DNA of 64,000 nucleotides from Tunturiibacter gelidiferens (GTDB lineage Bacteria > Acidobacteriota > Terriglobia > Terriglobales > Acidobacteriaceae), in NCBI RefSeq assembly GCF_014201335.1, contig NZ_JACHEB010000002.1, positions 1-64,000 on the forward strand, read 5' to 3'. Below the pieces are notes generated by a model. It made no database searches. It worked only from the letters and a program-made list of their open reading frames with translations, and was not told the DNA's origin. The stretch's first letter is position 1. Each line of letters begins with the position of its first letter. This document shows, one piece after another, positions 1 to 10,087 of this stretch. The position numbers and the translations under genes are program-made.

Positions 1-166
1 CATCGCCGGTCTCCTTGTCTCCCGCGCTTCCAGCGCGTCGATAACTGGGAGCTTAACGCATCCCGCTGGAGACCGGCCTTCTCATCCCATCTGTTGTCGC
101 TAGTAATGTGACTCGCAAACGATCACTGAGATTCTCACTCGGCCGAAATCCTTAACCGGCGTGAGA
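1..166. other. Intergenic edge of window with a 10-bp inverted repeat
   Basis: No gene was found before the stop codon of the chitinase. GCCGGTCTCC at 5-14 is matched by its inverse GGAGACCGGC at 68-77, enclosing a smaller GC-rich stretch (GCGCTTCCAGCGC at 25-37). This could be a stem in a structured RNA or a transcript end; the window edge cuts off the context, so I do not assign it. Confidence 0.35.
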
Positions 167-1444
167 TCACCTGAGGCCGGCGGCAGTAGTTTTCGTGATG
201 GTGCCGTTGGCATCGTCGTCCTTGAGAGCCCAGATGAATGCGCCGCCGAGGCCCCCGGGAACGCGCGTGCGGACGTACACCGTTTTGAGCCATACCGTGA
301 CTGGATCATCGTAGGACCAGAAGGTTTGCGTGCTGGGGTCATAGAGCGACACGGCGAGTCGGCGCTCATCGAAGTGAGTCGTGTAGCCGGTCAGGCCGGT
401 CACCGTAAGATAGGTGATCAGGCCGGGCGTCTGCAGATAATCGCTCGAAGGAAACGGAGCTGGACCAGTTGAGGGTTGATACAGGCCATCGTTAATTTTC
501 GTAACGCCAGTCCAGCCGCGCGCATACGTGGGAATGCCAAGCACGAGCTTTTCTCCAGGGACGCCGGCCTCAAGATACGATCGAACCGTATATTCGATAT
601 AGAAATTATCGGAGGCAGCAGGGTCCTGCTTGTCGTCGAAGAGAGGAGACGCATGATTGGTAGAAGTCTCCCAGGTGCCGTGGTAGTCGTAACCCTGCAG
701 GTTGAAGAAATCTAGCTGGCGCCCGACTTCGGCTAGCTGCAGGTTGGAGAAGTTCTGCTGGCCAGCGGGTCCGAACATCGTTAGCAGATAATGCTTATTG
801 TTTGCCTTGCCCAGGGCATCCAGCTGCTTGCGAAATTCTTTGAGCAGCAGTGTTGCGTTTACCGTGTCAGTGGCGGTGGGAAATTCCCAATCAACATCGA
901 TGCCATCGAAGACTCCCGCTGCAGAAACTCCGGGCGCGAGATTGCCCTTGACGAACAGATCGATACAGCTGGAGACAAAGGCCTCACGGCCTTGAGCGCT
1001 ACTCGCAGCAGCCGAAAAGCCGGCAGCCCCAGAGAGCGAGATCTCCACTTTCAGATTTGGATGCAGTCGCTTGAGCTGTTGCAGCGCGGCAAAATTCCCA
1101 TACAGCGGGCCTGCGTATGGCGTGCCGCTAACGCTTGGAAGATACGGATCCTGATAGTCGGCCCAGCTATCCGCTATCGCACAGCCGGTCGGCGTGGCGT
1201 TGCCGAAGGCGTACGTCAAATGCGTCAGCTTATCTGCAACACCATTGGCCTGTAGATTGGCAATGTTGTAGCCGGCAAAATAAATGCTCCACTCTTCGAA
1301 GTAGCCGCCGACCACTTTAGATTTTTTGTCGTGGCCCGGCTCATTCGCGAGACTAGGACGCGCAAGAAAAATGGGAATGAGCAGGCTGGCGACGAAGAAC
1401 GTCAGGACGCGGCCGGGAAGACCGACATAGACACGAGTGGACAT
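167..1444 (-). CDS. Exported glycoside hydrolase family 18 (chitinase-like)
   Basis: This is a 425-residue GH18 enzyme, a family that cleaves beta-1,4-N-acetylglucosamine polymers with retention through substrate-assisted catalysis. The start is followed by a signal peptide of about 33 residues ending near SLA-NE. The catalytic signature DGIDVDWEFP is at about residues 180-188, with the acid Glu near residue 187. The beta-1 strand VVGGYFEEW and the beta-6 segment FFNLQGYDYHGTW also fit the family. Weak GAGG precedes the ATG. No chitin-binding module is visible. The exported protein probably works in the periplasm or outside the cell. It stands alone, with dnaB downstream on the same strand 247 bp away from its start. 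It could also act on other GlcNAc polymers; activity is inferred from family only. Confidence 0.9.
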   Translation of the reverse strand: MSTRVYVGLPGRVLTFFVASLLIPIFLARPSLANEPGHDKKSKVVGGYFEEWSIYFAGYNIANLQANGVADKLTHLTYAFGNATPTGCAIADSWADYQDPYLPSVSGTPYAGPLYGNFAALQQLKRLHPNLKVEISLSGAAGFSAAASSAQGREAFVSSCIDLFVKGNLAPGVSAAGVFDGIDVDWEFPTATDTVNATLLLKEFRKQLDALGKANNKHYLLTMFGPAGQQNFSNLQLAEVGRQLDFFNLQGYDYHGTWETSTNHASPLFDDKQDPAASDNFYIEYTVRSYLEAGVPGEKLVLGIPTYARGWTGVTKINDGLYQPSTGPAPFPSSDYLQTPGLITYLTVTGLTGYTTHFDERRLAVSLYDPSTQTFWSYDDPVTVWLKTVYVRTRVPGGLGGAFIWALKDDDANGTITKTTAAGLR

Positions 1445-1691
1445 AGATTACCTCGAGGAGGGGATGCAAGCTGGCGAGAGGAATATACAACTATACAGCC
1501 GTATAGGCAACAGACAGCCACAGGGGCCGCCGTACGACGGTTCTCGACGAGGGATAAATCGCCAATGCGCTCATCAAGGAAAGATAAGTAACGAGAAGTG
1601 GGCTTGTAGGAAGCGACACAACAAGTCGCTCTCCGTCAGAATTCGACTTTCACAGCTCGCACCGGGTCAAACATTCTTCTTCGACTCCGGA

Positions 1692-3071
1692 TCAATAGCC
1701 GCCCGAATCCCCGCTATGCGACAGATTCTCAAACCGCGTATAGTCCGCCAGATACGCCAGCTGAATACTCCCAGTAGGCCCATTTCTCTGCTTCGCAATA
1801 ATGATCTCAGCCTTACCCTTCAGGTCTTCATTCTCGCGATCGTAGTACTCCTCGCGATGAATGAAGCACACCACGTCCGCATCCTGTTCAATTGAACCCG
1901 ACTCACGCAGGTCGCTCAGCAGCGGCTTCTTATCGCCGCCTCTCTGCTCACTCGCACGCGATAGCTGCGACAGCGCCACCACCGGCACCTTCATCTCCTT
2001 GGCCAGCGCCTTCAGCCCACGCGAGATCGCCGAGACCTCCTGCGTGCGATTCTCAAACCCCTTCTGCGACCCAGTCGAACCCGTCATCAGCTGCAGATAA
2101 TCAATCACAATCAGATCGAGCGACCCATGCTGCTGCTTCAACCGTCTCGCCTTCGCCCGCATCTCCGCCAGCGTAATTCCCGGCGTATCGTCGATAAACA
2201 TCTTCGATTCCATCAGCCGTTCCAGCGCACCAATCAGCTTTGACCTGTCATCACGCATCAGCATCCCGGTCTGAATCGCCTTCGAGTTCACCAGCGCCTG
2301 CGAGGCCAGCATTCTGCGCAGCAGACTCGCCTTGCTCATTTCAAGCGAGAACACCGCAACAACCTTCCCCCCGCGCACAGCTGCATTCTCCGCGATATTG
2401 ATCGCCCACGCCGTCTTCCCCATCGAAGGCCGAGCTGCAATAATCGTCAACTCCGACTCCTGCAACCCACTCGTCATCCGGTCAAACTCGAGATAGTGCG
2501 TCGCCAGCCCCGTAACCTCGCGCCCCTGCTCATACAGCGCATCAATCGACCCAAACGACTCCTTCACAATCGCCGTAATGTCCGAGAATCCCCCGGTCAC
2601 CGCATGTTCGGAAATCTCGGTCAGCCGGCTCGACACCTGGTTCAGCACATCGAGCGCCTCGCGGCCCTGGTCCGAGGCCTCGATCATCCCCATATCGCAA
2701 ACCGTCAGCAACTGCCGCATCAGGCTCTTGTCGCGAACGATGCGAACATAGCTCTCGATACTCAACTTGCGGGGAAGCCCCTCGCTCAGCGAAGCCAGGT
2801 ACGGCAGCCCACCCACCGCATCCAACTCCTTTTTCTTTCTCAGGTAGTCGGCAACCGTAACAATATCGACCGCATGTCCAGCCTCAACCAGATGCAGCAT
2901 CGAGTCGTAGATCTTCCGATGCGAATCCAGCGCAAAATCATCTGTCTTCAGCAGCATCGTCGCGTCGATGATCGCAACCGGCTCCACCATCATCCCGCCG
3001 AGAATGGTCATCTCGGCATGCACCGCCGCCGGCCGCTCCTGCTCTCCGACAATGTGGGGATATGTAGCCAT
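1692..3071 (-). CDS. dnaB: Replicative DNA helicase DnaB
   Basis: The 459-residue product has the two-domain layout of DnaB: an N-terminal helical domain (to about residue 150, containing the DAVGGLPYLASL segment) and a RecA-like motor. The Walker A motif ARPSMGKTAW lies near residues 213-222, Walker B is LIVIDYLQLM, and the C-terminal motif SIEQDADVVCFIHREEYYD carries the usual arginine-finger region. DnaB is the hexameric helicase that unwinds DNA at the replication fork and recruits primase. Length is normal (450-470 residues) and no intein is present. The upstream gap holds TGTGGATTA-like sequence, but I do not call an origin there. Confidence 0.97.
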   Translation of the reverse strand: MATYPHIVGEQERPAAVHAEMTILGGMMVEPVAIIDATMLLKTDDFALDSHRKIYDSMLHLVEAGHAVDIVTVADYLRKKKELDAVGGLPYLASLSEGLPRKLSIESYVRIVRDKSLMRQLLTVCDMGMIEASDQGREALDVLNQVSSRLTEISEHAVTGGFSDITAIVKESFGSIDALYEQGREVTGLATHYLEFDRMTSGLQESELTIIAARPSMGKTAWAINIAENAAVRGGKVVAVFSLEMSKASLLRRMLASQALVNSKAIQTGMLMRDDRSKLIGALERLMESKMFIDDTPGITLAEMRAKARRLKQQHGSLDLIVIDYLQLMTGSTGSQKGFENRTQEVSAISRGLKALAKEMKVPVVALSQLSRASEQRGGDKKPLLSDLRESGSIEQDADVVCFIHREEYYDRENEDLKGKAEIIIAKQRNGPTGSIQLAYLADYTRFENLSHSGDSGGY

Positions 3072-3277
3072 GAAACTTTAACCATACCTGCGCTTCCTCA
3101 ATTCCATATGTGGGAAAAGCAGGTACCCCTGTGCAAGCTGTGGATTAAGCCTGTGCCCTCCAGTCTACTTCGATCTGGAAGCCATCCAAACAGCCGCTAA
3201 GTACCCTCCTTGGTTCACCGAAACGCAATCGTTATACGCTGGTAGGACGACCTGAATAACGCTGCACAGGAGCAAAG

Positions 3278-3577
3278 ATGGGTGTCGAAAAAGTTCTTAC
3301 TATCCCCGAAGAAGCGCAACGAGACAAGGCCTCCTTCGAAGTCCTACGCGTCTGGATCGCCAACCAGGCCCAGCACGTCAGCATTCGCAGCGGAGCCTGG
3401 GAAGACCCCTTCGCCTGGGGCATCGTCCTGGCCGACCTCGCCCGCCACGTCGCCCTCGCCCACCAGCTCCAGAACGAAGGCACCGACCCCGAAGCCTTCC
3501 TAAACCGCCTCCTGGAAGGCTTCGAAGCCGAAATAGAAAACCCCACCGATGAACCCGAGGGCGAAGTCACCCAATAG
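3278..3577 (+). CDS. DUF5076-family small protein
   Basis: A 99-residue acidic protein of the type annotated as DUF5076. The sequence contains RVWIANQAQHVSIR and an alpha-helical segment WGIVLADLARHVALAHQL, with a Glu/Asp-rich tail. Function is unknown; homologues I recall are short, soluble and found alone. A purine-rich CAGGAGCAAAG precedes the ATG at good spacing. It converges with msrA; a symmetrical hairpin at 3886-3917 lies between them. Confidence 0.7.
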   Translation: MGVEKVLTIPEEAQRDKASFEVLRVWIANQAQHVSIRSGAWEDPFAWGIVLADLARHVALAHQLQNEGTDPEAFLNRLLEGFEAEIENPTDEPEGEVTQ

Positions 3578-3625
3578 CCCGCACTTCTGTGCCCCACTCG
3601 GTCTTTTATACCGTCCAAAAATGAT

Positions 3626-3690
3626 CGTCATCTCGACCGAAGCGACGGACAGTCTCACCGTCTGTCGCGCAGTGGAGAGACCCCCGTATT
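3626..3690 (-). repeat. Hairpin repeat family A, copy 1 (inverted orientation)
   Basis: Read on the minus strand this starts GGGTCTCTCCACTGCGC and ends CTTCGGTCGAGATGACG, the same borders as the copies at 44511, 45380 and 52211. Between them is the stem GCGACaGAC/GTCcGTCGC, whose bases differ completely from the stems of the other copies while the pairing is kept. Confidence 0.75.
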
Positions 3691-3885
3691 TCGTCTTCGT
3701 TTGATTTTTTGCCGTTCGTGCCGTCTAAACACATCACACATCTTCCGACTGGCTTCAATCTTCAGAAGTCGTGAAGAAATGTGGGTGCCGAAAATAAATC
3801 TCAAAAACCTGGCGTGTTTTTAGCCGCCAAAATCTATGGTGCTAAAACACCACATCCACCACACATTCCACCACGTCCAGCCACG

Positions 3886-3917
3886 CAAAAAACCACGTCC
3901 AGACGACGTGGTTTTCT
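3886..3917. terminator. Bidirectional intrinsic terminator
   Basis: A perfect 9-bp stem AACCACGTC / GACGTGGTT (3891-3899 and 3905-3913) with a CAGAC loop is flanked by an A-run on the left and TTTT on the right. It therefore has a U-tract in either direction, as expected between the converging DUF5076 and msrA genes. Confidence 0.75.
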
Positions 3918-3967
3918 GAAATCCCCTTGAAAACAGGCCCTCCACCATAAACAGAGGGGCCGGAAAA

Positions 3968-4666
3968 TTATTTGTGTTTGTAATCCTGAAACAGATCAGG
4001 AAACTGCACCTTCAGCGCCGCCATCTTCGGCACATCGCACACCTGGATATAAGGATTATTCGGATTCTTCTCCGCATAGTCCTGGTGATAGTCCTCCCCA
4101 TCATAAAACGCCTTCAACGGCGTCACATCCGTCACAATAGGCTTCGGAAACACATGCGCCGCATCCAGCTGCGCAATATAGGCCTTCGCAATCTTCTCCT
4201 GCTCCGGACTCGTATAAAAAATCACCGACCGGTACGAAGTCCCCACATCCGGCCCCTGTCGATTCAACTGCGTAGGATCGTGCACCACCGAAAAGAAGAT
4301 CCTCAGCAACGTCCCATAGCTCACCTTCGCCGGATCAAACACAATCTTCACCGACTCCGCATGCCCTGTACCTTCCGACGAAACCTGATCATACGTAGCC
4401 GTCGAAGCCGACCCGCCCGAATAGCCCGCAGTAGTAGCCGTAACGCCCTTCACGCGCTGAAATACCGTCTGTACGCCCCAGAAACAACCACCCGCAAACA
4501 CCGCAGTCTCATGCGTTGCCCCCGCGTGCGGCTCATCAATCGCCGGAGCCGGAATCGGCTCTTTTCTCTCAGCCCCCATAACCATTCGCTTTCCCCTTCC
4601 CAGCAGCATAAAAACCGCAACAACAACCACCAGCACGATCAACCCTGTCTTCACTGCAGACGTCAT
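3968..4666 (-). CDS. msrA: Peptide-methionine (S)-S-oxide reductase MsrA, membrane-anchored or exported
   Basis: MsrA reduces the S-epimer of methionine sulfoxide in proteins. The catalytic GCFWGVQTVF with its nucleophilic Cys is present, as are GYSGG, the GHAESVKIVFDP segment and the YHQDY motif. I choose the ATG at 4666 because GGGAG stands 8 bases before it; an upstream in-frame start at 4708 adds a basic extension without a ribosome site. With this start residues 5-22 form a hydrophobic segment, so the enzyme is either anchored in the inner membrane or exported; there is no lipobox. About 232 residues, longer than cytosolic MsrA owing to this leader. It probably repairs envelope proteins. 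Confidence 0.93.
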   Translation of the reverse strand: MTSAVKTGLIVLVVVVAVFMLLGRGKRMVMGAERKEPIPAPAIDEPHAGATHETAVFAGGCFWGVQTVFQRVKGVTATTAGYSGGSASTATYDQVSSEGTGHAESVKIVFDPAKVSYGTLLRIFFSVVHDPTQLNRQGPDVGTSYRSVIFYTSPEQEKIAKAYIAQLDAAHVFPKPIVTDVTPLKAFYDGEDYHQDYAEKNPNNPYIQVCDVPKMAALKVQFPDLFQDYKHK

Positions 4667-4753
4667 TGTTCTTCTCCCGACAAGGGTTGGACGCCAAAAC
4701 CGCCTCATCGGTTACATTTTCAATCGGTCCACTCGCAAGTCGTTCGAACCAGC

Positions 4754-4815
4754 AAAAGGTACACGTCACGAAGTGACCGCCTCCCGCGCAGGGAGCCCGT
4801 CCGGCAGGACAAAAA
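4754..4815 (+). repeat. Triple-hairpin repeat family C, copy 1
   Basis: Three consecutive hairpins: GTCAC-GAA-GTGAC (4765-4777), CTCCC-GCGCA-GGGAG (4781-4795) and GTCC-GGCA-GGAC (4799-4810). The element lies just downstream of the mnmG stop codon. Read in the mnmG direction it ends ACCTTTT, so it may help terminate that transcript. Related copies are at 10088 and 56335. Confidence 0.7.
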
Positions 4816-4820
4816 CGTGC

Positions 4821-6815
4821 CTAAGCCACCCGCGCCCTGCCCTGAATCTCGATATACACGTGAATCAAGCTCACCGCCGCAGGTGTTACTCCTGCAATCC
4901 GGCTAGCCTGGCCCAGTGTCACTGGCCGCACTCGAGCAAGGATCTCCTTCATCTCACTCGAAAGCCCGCTCACCGACGAGTAATCGAACCACCCAGGAAT
5001 CGCCCGCTTCTCCGCCCTGCGCATCTTCTCCATTGAGCGCCGCTGCTGGTCCAGATACCCCGAGTACTTGATCTCAGTCTCCACCGTCTTCATCTCGCTC
5101 CGAACCCACGCAGGCAGCTTCATCCCATCGAAAGCATCCATCGCCGCCACCCAGCCACCCAACGCTTCGTCGCCCGCGCGCAGCCTCTCGCGTAGCAAAG
5201 GCGCAATCTCCTCAATCGGCACCTCAGGCCTCTTCAACAGTTGCGCAAACGTCTGCCCGCTCACTCCTGCCGCATCGCCATCCAGCTTCTCTGTCAGCGA
5301 ACCTGGCAACTCACCCGTCTTCACCCGCTCCGTGTTCAGCAACTTCTCAAACGCAACCGCACGGCCCTGCTTCGCCTCATACTCAGCCCACGCCACATCG
5401 TCGATCAGCCCCAGTCGCCGGCCATGCGGAGTCAGCCTGCTATCCGCATTGTCAATCCGCAGGTGCAGTCGAAACTCCGCCCGCGAAGTAAACATCCGGT
5501 AGGGCTCATTGGTCCCCTTGCTGATCAAATCATCAATCAAAATGCCTGTATAAGCCTCAGTCCGGTCGAGCGTAAATCCATCCTCACCCCGCACTGCCAG
5601 CGCCGCATTGATCCCCGCCATCAAACCCTGGCACGCCGCCTCTTCATACCCACTCGTCCCGTTGATCTGCCCCGCGAGATATAGCCCCGCAAACGACTTC
5701 ACTCGCAGCATACGATCCAGCTCCGTCGGATCGATCGCGTCATACTCAATCGCATACCCCGGCCGCAGCATCTCCGCATTCTCAAGCCCTGGAATCGACC
5801 GCACCATCGCCGCCTGAATCTCCATCGGCAGACTCGTGCTCATGCCGTTGATGTAGACCTCGTGCGTATTTAGCCCCTCCGGCTCCAGAAAAAACTGGTG
5901 CCGCGTCTTTTCCGGAAACCGCACGATCTTGTCTTCAATCGACGGGCAATACCGAGGCCCAATCGCCTCAATCTGCCCTGTATACATCGGCGAACGATGC
6001 ACATTCTCCCGAATCAGCCGCAGCGTCTCCGGAGTCGTATGCGCAATATGGCAATTGATCTGCCGCAGTGGAATCTGCTTCGTACGAAAGCTGAACGGCG
6101 TCGGATCTTCATCTCCCGGCTGCTCCTGAAACTGGCTCCAATCAATCGTGCGTCCATCGAGCCGCGGCGGCGTCCCCGTCTTCAACCGGCACTCCCGCAG
6201 TCCAAGTCTCTTCAAACTCTCACCCAGCAACACACTAGCCGGCTCCCCGCTCCGACCCGCCGTATATTGCTGCTCCCCACAATGAATCAGCCCATTCAAA
6301 AACGTCCCGGTCGTCACAATCGTCGCCGCAGCATGAATCACCCGCCCATCCCGCAGCTTCAATCCACGCACAACCCGCTTCGACGAAAACTCGCCACCCC
6401 GCTGACTCGCTAACTCGCTGTCCTCCACAATCAGGTCCACCACCTCAGCCTGTTTGATGAAGAGATTCTTCTGCCCCTCCAGCACCTCGCGCATTTTCAC
6501 GCGATACAGCGCCTTATCGCACTGTGCCCTTGGCGACCACACCGCCGGCCCACGCGAAGTATTCAGCAGCCGAAACTGGATCCCCGTAGCATCCGCAACC
6601 TCACCCATCACCCCACCCAGCGCATCCACTTCCCGCACCAGGTGCCCCTTCGCAATCCCACCAATCGCCGGGTTACAACTCATCTGCGCAATCAAATCCA
6701 GATTCAGCGTAAAGATCGCAGTACGCAAACCCATCCGTGCTGATGCCATCGCCGCCTCACACCCAGCGTGCCCGGCCCCAACCACCACCACATCGAACTG
6801 TTCCGAAAAGCTCAC
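4821..6815 (-). CDS. mnmG: tRNA uridine-5-carboxymethylaminomethyl modification enzyme MnmG (GidA)
   Basis: MnmG is the FAD/NADH-dependent partner of the GTPase MnmE; together they install cmnm5 groups on U34 of several tRNAs. The FAD-binding [12 protein letters not shown] is at residues 11-22. The MnmG signatures [23 protein letters not shown] (shown here by its first part, [14 protein letters not shown]) and the double-Cys region around [10 protein letters not shown] and [12 protein letters not shown] are intact. The C-terminal [13 protein letters not shown] and [18 protein letters not shown] elements that contact MnmE are present. At 664 residues it is full length. mnmE is in this window too (42896-44287) but 36 kb away. 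mnmG is not beside rsmG/parAB here. Confidence 0.97.
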   Translation of the reverse strand: MSFSEQFDVVVVGAGHAGCEAAMASARMGLRTAIFTLNLDLIAQMSCNPAIGGIAKGHLVREVDALGGVMGEVADATGIQFRLLNTSRGPAVWSPRAQCDKALYRVKMREVLEGQKNLFIKQAEVVDLIVEDSELASQRGGEFSSKRVVRGLKLRDGRVIHAAATIVTTGTFLNGLIHCGEQQYTAGRSGEPASVLLGESLKRLGLRECRLKTGTPPRLDGRTIDWSQFQEQPGDEDPTPFSFRTKQIPLRQINCHIAHTTPETLRLIRENVHRSPMYTGQIEAIGPRYCPSIEDKIVRFPEKTRHQFFLEPEGLNTHEVYINGMSTSLPMEIQAAMVRSIPGLENAEMLRPGYAIEYDAIDPTELDRMLRVKSFAGLYLAGQINGTSGYEEAACQGLMAGINAALAVRGEDGFTLDRTEAYTGILIDDLISKGTNEPYRMFTSRAEFRLHLRIDNADSRLTPHGRRLGLIDDVAWAEYEAKQGRAVAFEKLLNTERVKTGELPGSLTEKLDGDAAGVSGQTFAQLLKRPEVPIEEIAPLLRERLRAGDEALGGWVAAMDAFDGMKLPAWVRSEMKTVETEIKYSGYLDQQRRSMEKMRRAEKRAIPGWFDYSSVSGLSSEMKEILARVRPVTLGQASRIAGVTPAAVSLIHVYIEIQGRARVA

Positions 6816-6959
6816 CTCTCTATTCTAGAAGCCTTTACGTCTATTTCGAAGATTCTCGCCCCATTCACAGACCCCAACGCTCTTCCCTGACTCAAAAACA
6901 ACCAGGCGACCTTTTCCACCCACAAGAATCCAATTCGCTGAAACGGGAGAGACAGACGC

Positions 6960-7862
6960 ATGAAAATCTTCGTTGCAGGAGCAAGCGGAGCAATTGGCCA
7001 ACCCTTGATCACCGAATTAATCCGCCTCGGCCACTCCGTTACCGGCATGACCCAATCCGACGCAGGCGCGAAAAAACTCATCGCATTGGGCGCATCCGCC
7101 GCCATCGCCGACGCCTTCGATCCCGCCACCGTAGAAAAGGCACTAAGACAATCGCAAGCCGAAATCGTAATCGACGAACTAACCTCGCTCCCCAAAAATC
7201 CCGCCGACCTCCCCGCCTACTTCGCACGCGACCGCAAGCTCCGACTCGAAGGAGGCGGAAATCTCCACCAGGCCGCACTCGCCTGCGAAGTCCGCCGCTA
7301 CATCCAACAGGGAAGCGGCTTCTTCCTCAAGCCAGGTCCCGGTCTCGCGGACGAATCCGTGGGACTCGTCGTCGACGCAACCCCCGGCGTAGCCGTCAGC
7401 GCCCAGATGTACACCGCACTCGAAGAGCGAACCCTCAAACCGCAGCCAATAGAAGGCGTCGTCCTACGCTACGGCTTCTTCTACGGCCCAAACACCTGGT
7501 ACCACCCCGACGGAGGCGCAGCTGACCAGGCTCGGGCCCAACAACTTCCCATCGTCGGAGAAGGCCTCGCCGTCTGGTCCTTCGTCCACATCGAAGACGC
7601 AGCCGTCGCAACCGCAGCCGCCCTTACCGCCGAACCAGGTATCTACAACATCGTCGACAACGATCCCACACCTGTTCACCTCTGCGTGCCAAAGTTTGCC
7701 GCATGGGTAGGCGCACCCCCTCCCCCACACCTCACAGAAGAGGCAGCACGCGCGGTCGCAGGCGAAGACGCCGTCTACTACAACACCAAGCTCCGCGGCG
7801 CCTCGAACGAAAAGGCACGCAAACTCCTCAACTTCAAACCCCGCCGCCTCCAATGGCTCTAA
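6960..7862 (+). CDS. NAD(P)-dependent epimerase/dehydratase (extended SDR-like)
   Basis: The 300-residue protein begins with a dinucleotide-binding fold, MKIFVAGASGAIGQPLI, with the GxxGxxG pattern at residues 7-13. It contains RYGFFYGP and the C-terminal YNIVDNDP segment common in atypical/extended SDRs that act on nucleotide sugars or small carbonyls. The usual YxxxK motif is not obvious (the region reads RRYIQQGSGFF), so catalysis may differ from classic epimerases. A GGGAGAGAC ribosome site precedes the ATG. It is followed after 55 bp by an exported hydrolase on the same strand; co-transcription is possible. The substrate cannot be told. Confidence 0.8.
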   Translation: MKIFVAGASGAIGQPLITELIRLGHSVTGMTQSDAGAKKLIALGASAAIADAFDPATVEKALRQSQAEIVIDELTSLPKNPADLPAYFARDRKLRLEGGGNLHQAALACEVRRYIQQGSGFFLKPGPGLADESVGLVVDATPGVAVSAQMYTALEERTLKPQPIEGVVLRYGFFYGPNTWYHPDGGAADQARAQQLPIVGEGLAVWSFVHIEDAAVATAAALTAEPGIYNIVDNDPTPVHLCVPKFAAWVGAPPPPHLTEEAARAVAGEDAVYYNTKLRGASNEKARKLLNFKPRRLQWL

Positions 7863-7917
7863 CGAAACCACTAAGATCCAATACGAACGATCTACCGCCG
7901 CCGCATACAATCACCGC

Positions 7918-8829
7918 ATGATCTCGCGACTCATCCTCTCAGCATCCCTTCTCAGCGCATCGCTCTCCGCAAGCCTGCCGGCCGCAGCCCAAGCCCCCGC
8001 AGCTATCACCACTGACCCCGCGCATACCGCGACCAATCCCGCCGCCTTCGCAACCTTCCAGATCCCCAGCCACGGCGCCCAACTCAACGCCATCGCCTAC
8101 ATCGCACCCGGTCCCGGACCGCACCCCGTCGTTCTCCTCCTCCACGGCTTCCCCGGCAACGAAAAAAATCTCGACCTCGCCCAAACCATTCGCCGCGCCG
8201 GTTGGACCGTCGTCTACTTCGACTACCGCGGCTCCTGGGGCTCACCCGGCGCCTTCTCCTTCACCCACTCCATAGAAGACACCGAATCCGCCATCGCCTA
8301 TCTCCGTGACCCCGCGAACGCAAAGAAACTCCGCGCCGATCCTTCCTACACTGTTCTTATCGGTCACAGCATGGGCGGCTTCCTAGCCCGCTACGTCGCC
8401 GCGCAGGACCCCTCCATCAAAGCCGTCGGCCTTATCTCCGCAGCCGATATGGGCGTCGACATGATGCAATCCGTCCAACCACCGCAGCAAAAAACTGCAA
8501 TCGCCACCCTTGCCGCCGGATTAGCAGACGAAGGCATGGCCCCGCTCGCCGGCTGCACCCCCGAAAGCCTCGCCAAAGAAGTCGCCACCAACGCAGCCGC
8601 CTGGAACATCCCCGCACTCGCCCCCAAGCTCGCCACCCGCCCCATCCTCGTTATCACCTCCGACGACGGCCTCGCCCCCTCCAACGACGCGTTCGTCGAA
8701 GCCCTTCACAAAGCAGGCAATCAAGAGGTCAAGACCATCCACATGGCCACAGACCACTCCTACTCCGACCAGCGCATCGCACTCGAAGAGGCAATCCTCG
8801 AAGGCCTCGACCATCTCCAACAGAAATAG
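7918..8829 (+). CDS. Exported alpha/beta hydrolase
   Basis: A 303-residue protein with a signal peptide ending at about AAA-QAP. The oxyanion strand VVLLLHGFPGNEKN and the nucleophile elbow GHSMGG give a complete alpha/beta hydrolase core. The acid is probably in ITSDDGLAP and the His in MATDHSYSD. The closest style of family is the dienelactone/BAAT-like esterase or peptidase group. It is exported, so it probably acts on a periplasmic ester or peptide. Downstream mscS follows on the same strand. Confidence 0.85.
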   Translation: MISRLILSASLLSASLSASLPAAAQAPAAITTDPAHTATNPAAFATFQIPSHGAQLNAIAYIAPGPGPHPVVLLLHGFPGNEKNLDLAQTIRRAGWTVVYFDYRGSWGSPGAFSFTHSIEDTESAIAYLRDPANAKKLRADPSYTVLIGHSMGGFLARYVAAQDPSIKAVGLISAADMGVDMMQSVQPPQQKTAIATLAAGLADEGMAPLAGCTPESLAKEVATNAAAWNIPALAPKLATRPILVITSDDGLAPSNDAFVEALHKAGNQEVKTIHMATDHSYSDQRIALEEAILEGLDHLQQK

Positions 8830-8900
8830 CGCTGTAACCCACAGCGTTTAAAATGCTCTCAGCTTCGTTGCATTCAGCCGACGAAGGAGACGGAGCAACC

Positions 8901-10052
8901 TTGATTCGACTCACCCCCAGCCCGGCCCACATTGCTGCATCACCCGCCCACCTGCTGTGGCTCGTCCCTCACTTCCGCCACACCTGGTTCCTGGCCATCT
9001 TCCTCTTCTGCTCGGCCATCGTTCTCGCGAACGTGGTGCACTACGTGCTGTTCCGCATTCTGCGCCGCAAAGAAGAAGAGAGCAAAACCTTCGGCTGGGG
9101 CCTGCATCGTTATCTCGGCAAACCCGCCCGCGCCATCTTCTTCCTCACCTGTCTCCTCATCCTCCTTCCAGCAGTCCCCGGGCTGCCCGACAAGATGGAA
9201 GACAACATCCGCCAAGGCCTCGTCATGGCGATGGTCGCCTCCCTCGGCTGGTTCGCGGTCGGTTGTATCTACGTCCTCCAGTCCATCATGCTGCGGCGCT
9301 ACGACCTCAACGCCGAAAACAACATCCAGGCCCGCCGCGTCCACACCCAATTCCAGCTCTTCCGCCGCATGCTCATCAGCTTCGTCATCATCATCGACAT
9401 CGGCGCCCTCCTTTGGACCTTCAACGACCCCCGCATCTGGCACTACGGTTCCGGCCTCCTCGCCTCCGCCGGCATCGCCTCGCTCATCATCGCCACCGCC
9501 GCCAAATCCACCGCCGCGAACTTCTTCGCCGGCCTCCAGATCGCCCTCACCGAACCCATTCGCATCGACGACGTCGTAGTAGTCCAGGGCGAGTGGGGCC
9601 GCATCGAAGAGATCAACTCAGCCTACGTCGTCATCCGCATCTGGGACCTCCGCCGCCTCATCGTTCCCTTGAGCTACTTCATCGAAAACTCATTCCAGAA
9701 CTGGACCCGCGAGTCCTCCGACATCATGGGCACCGCCTTCCTCTACGTCGACTACTCGATCCCCGTCGAGGCCCTCCGTCAGCAGCTCGAATCCATCGTC
9801 CACCCTTCGCCGCTCTGGAATAACAAAACCTGTGGCCTCCAGGTCACCAACCTCACCGACCGCTCCATGGAGCTCCGCTGCCTCATGAGCTCCCGCAACT
9901 CCAGTGAAAACTTCGACCTCCGCTGCCTCGTCCGCGAAAAGATGACCGAATGGATCCAGCAGAACTACCCCGACGCCTTCCCCACCACCCGCTTCGCCTC
10001 GCGCCCAGACGAATCGTCCGACGGGAACCATCTCCCCGTCTCACAACACTAG
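8901..10052 (+). CDS. MscS-family mechanosensitive channel
   Basis: Several membrane segments in the first ~190 residues (for example the LAIFLFCSAIVLANVVHYVL helix) are followed by the pore/beta domain signature KSTAANFFAGLQIALTEP, then DDVVVVQGEWGRIEEI and RLIVPLSYF, all diagnostic of the MscS middle domain. Such channels open under membrane tension and release solutes. I prefer a TTG start at 8901 because GAAGGAG lies 11 bases upstream; an ATG at 8853 in the same frame would add 16 polar residues and has no ribosome site. Product about 383 residues. Confidence 0.9.
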   Translation: MIRLTPSPAHIAASPAHLLWLVPHFRHTWFLAIFLFCSAIVLANVVHYVLFRILRRKEEESKTFGWGLHRYLGKPARAIFFLTCLLILLPAVPGLPDKMEDNIRQGLVMAMVASLGWFAVGCIYVLQSIMLRRYDLNAENNIQARRVHTQFQLFRRMLISFVIIIDIGALLWTFNDPRIWHYGSGLLASAGIASLIIATAAKSTAANFFAGLQIALTEPIRIDDVVVVQGEWGRIEEINSAYVVIRIWDLRRLIVPLSYFIENSFQNWTRESSDIMGTAFLYVDYSIPVEALRQQLESIVHPSPLWNNKTCGLQVTNLTDRSMELRCLMSSRNSSENFDLRCLVREKMTEWIQQNYPDAFPTTRFASRPDESSDGNHLPVSQH

Positions 10053-10087
10053 ACCTATCTCCAACTCCAACCAACGGGAGATCCGAG

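Larger units (their letters stand above)
3578..3967. other. Gene-free region with repeat copy, CACCACG cluster and terminator
   Basis: This gap between the convergent DUF5076 gene and msrA holds a hairpin repeat copy (3626-3690), then a stretch from about 3838 rich in repeated CCAC/CACCAC/CCACG words, and finally a perfect bidirectional terminator. No open frame with coding character was seen. Confidence 0.6.

Noticed and set aside
3115-3160. DnaA-box-like words (TGTGGATTA) next to dnaB
   Set aside because: Single imperfect match, no cluster, and strand composition does not change here.
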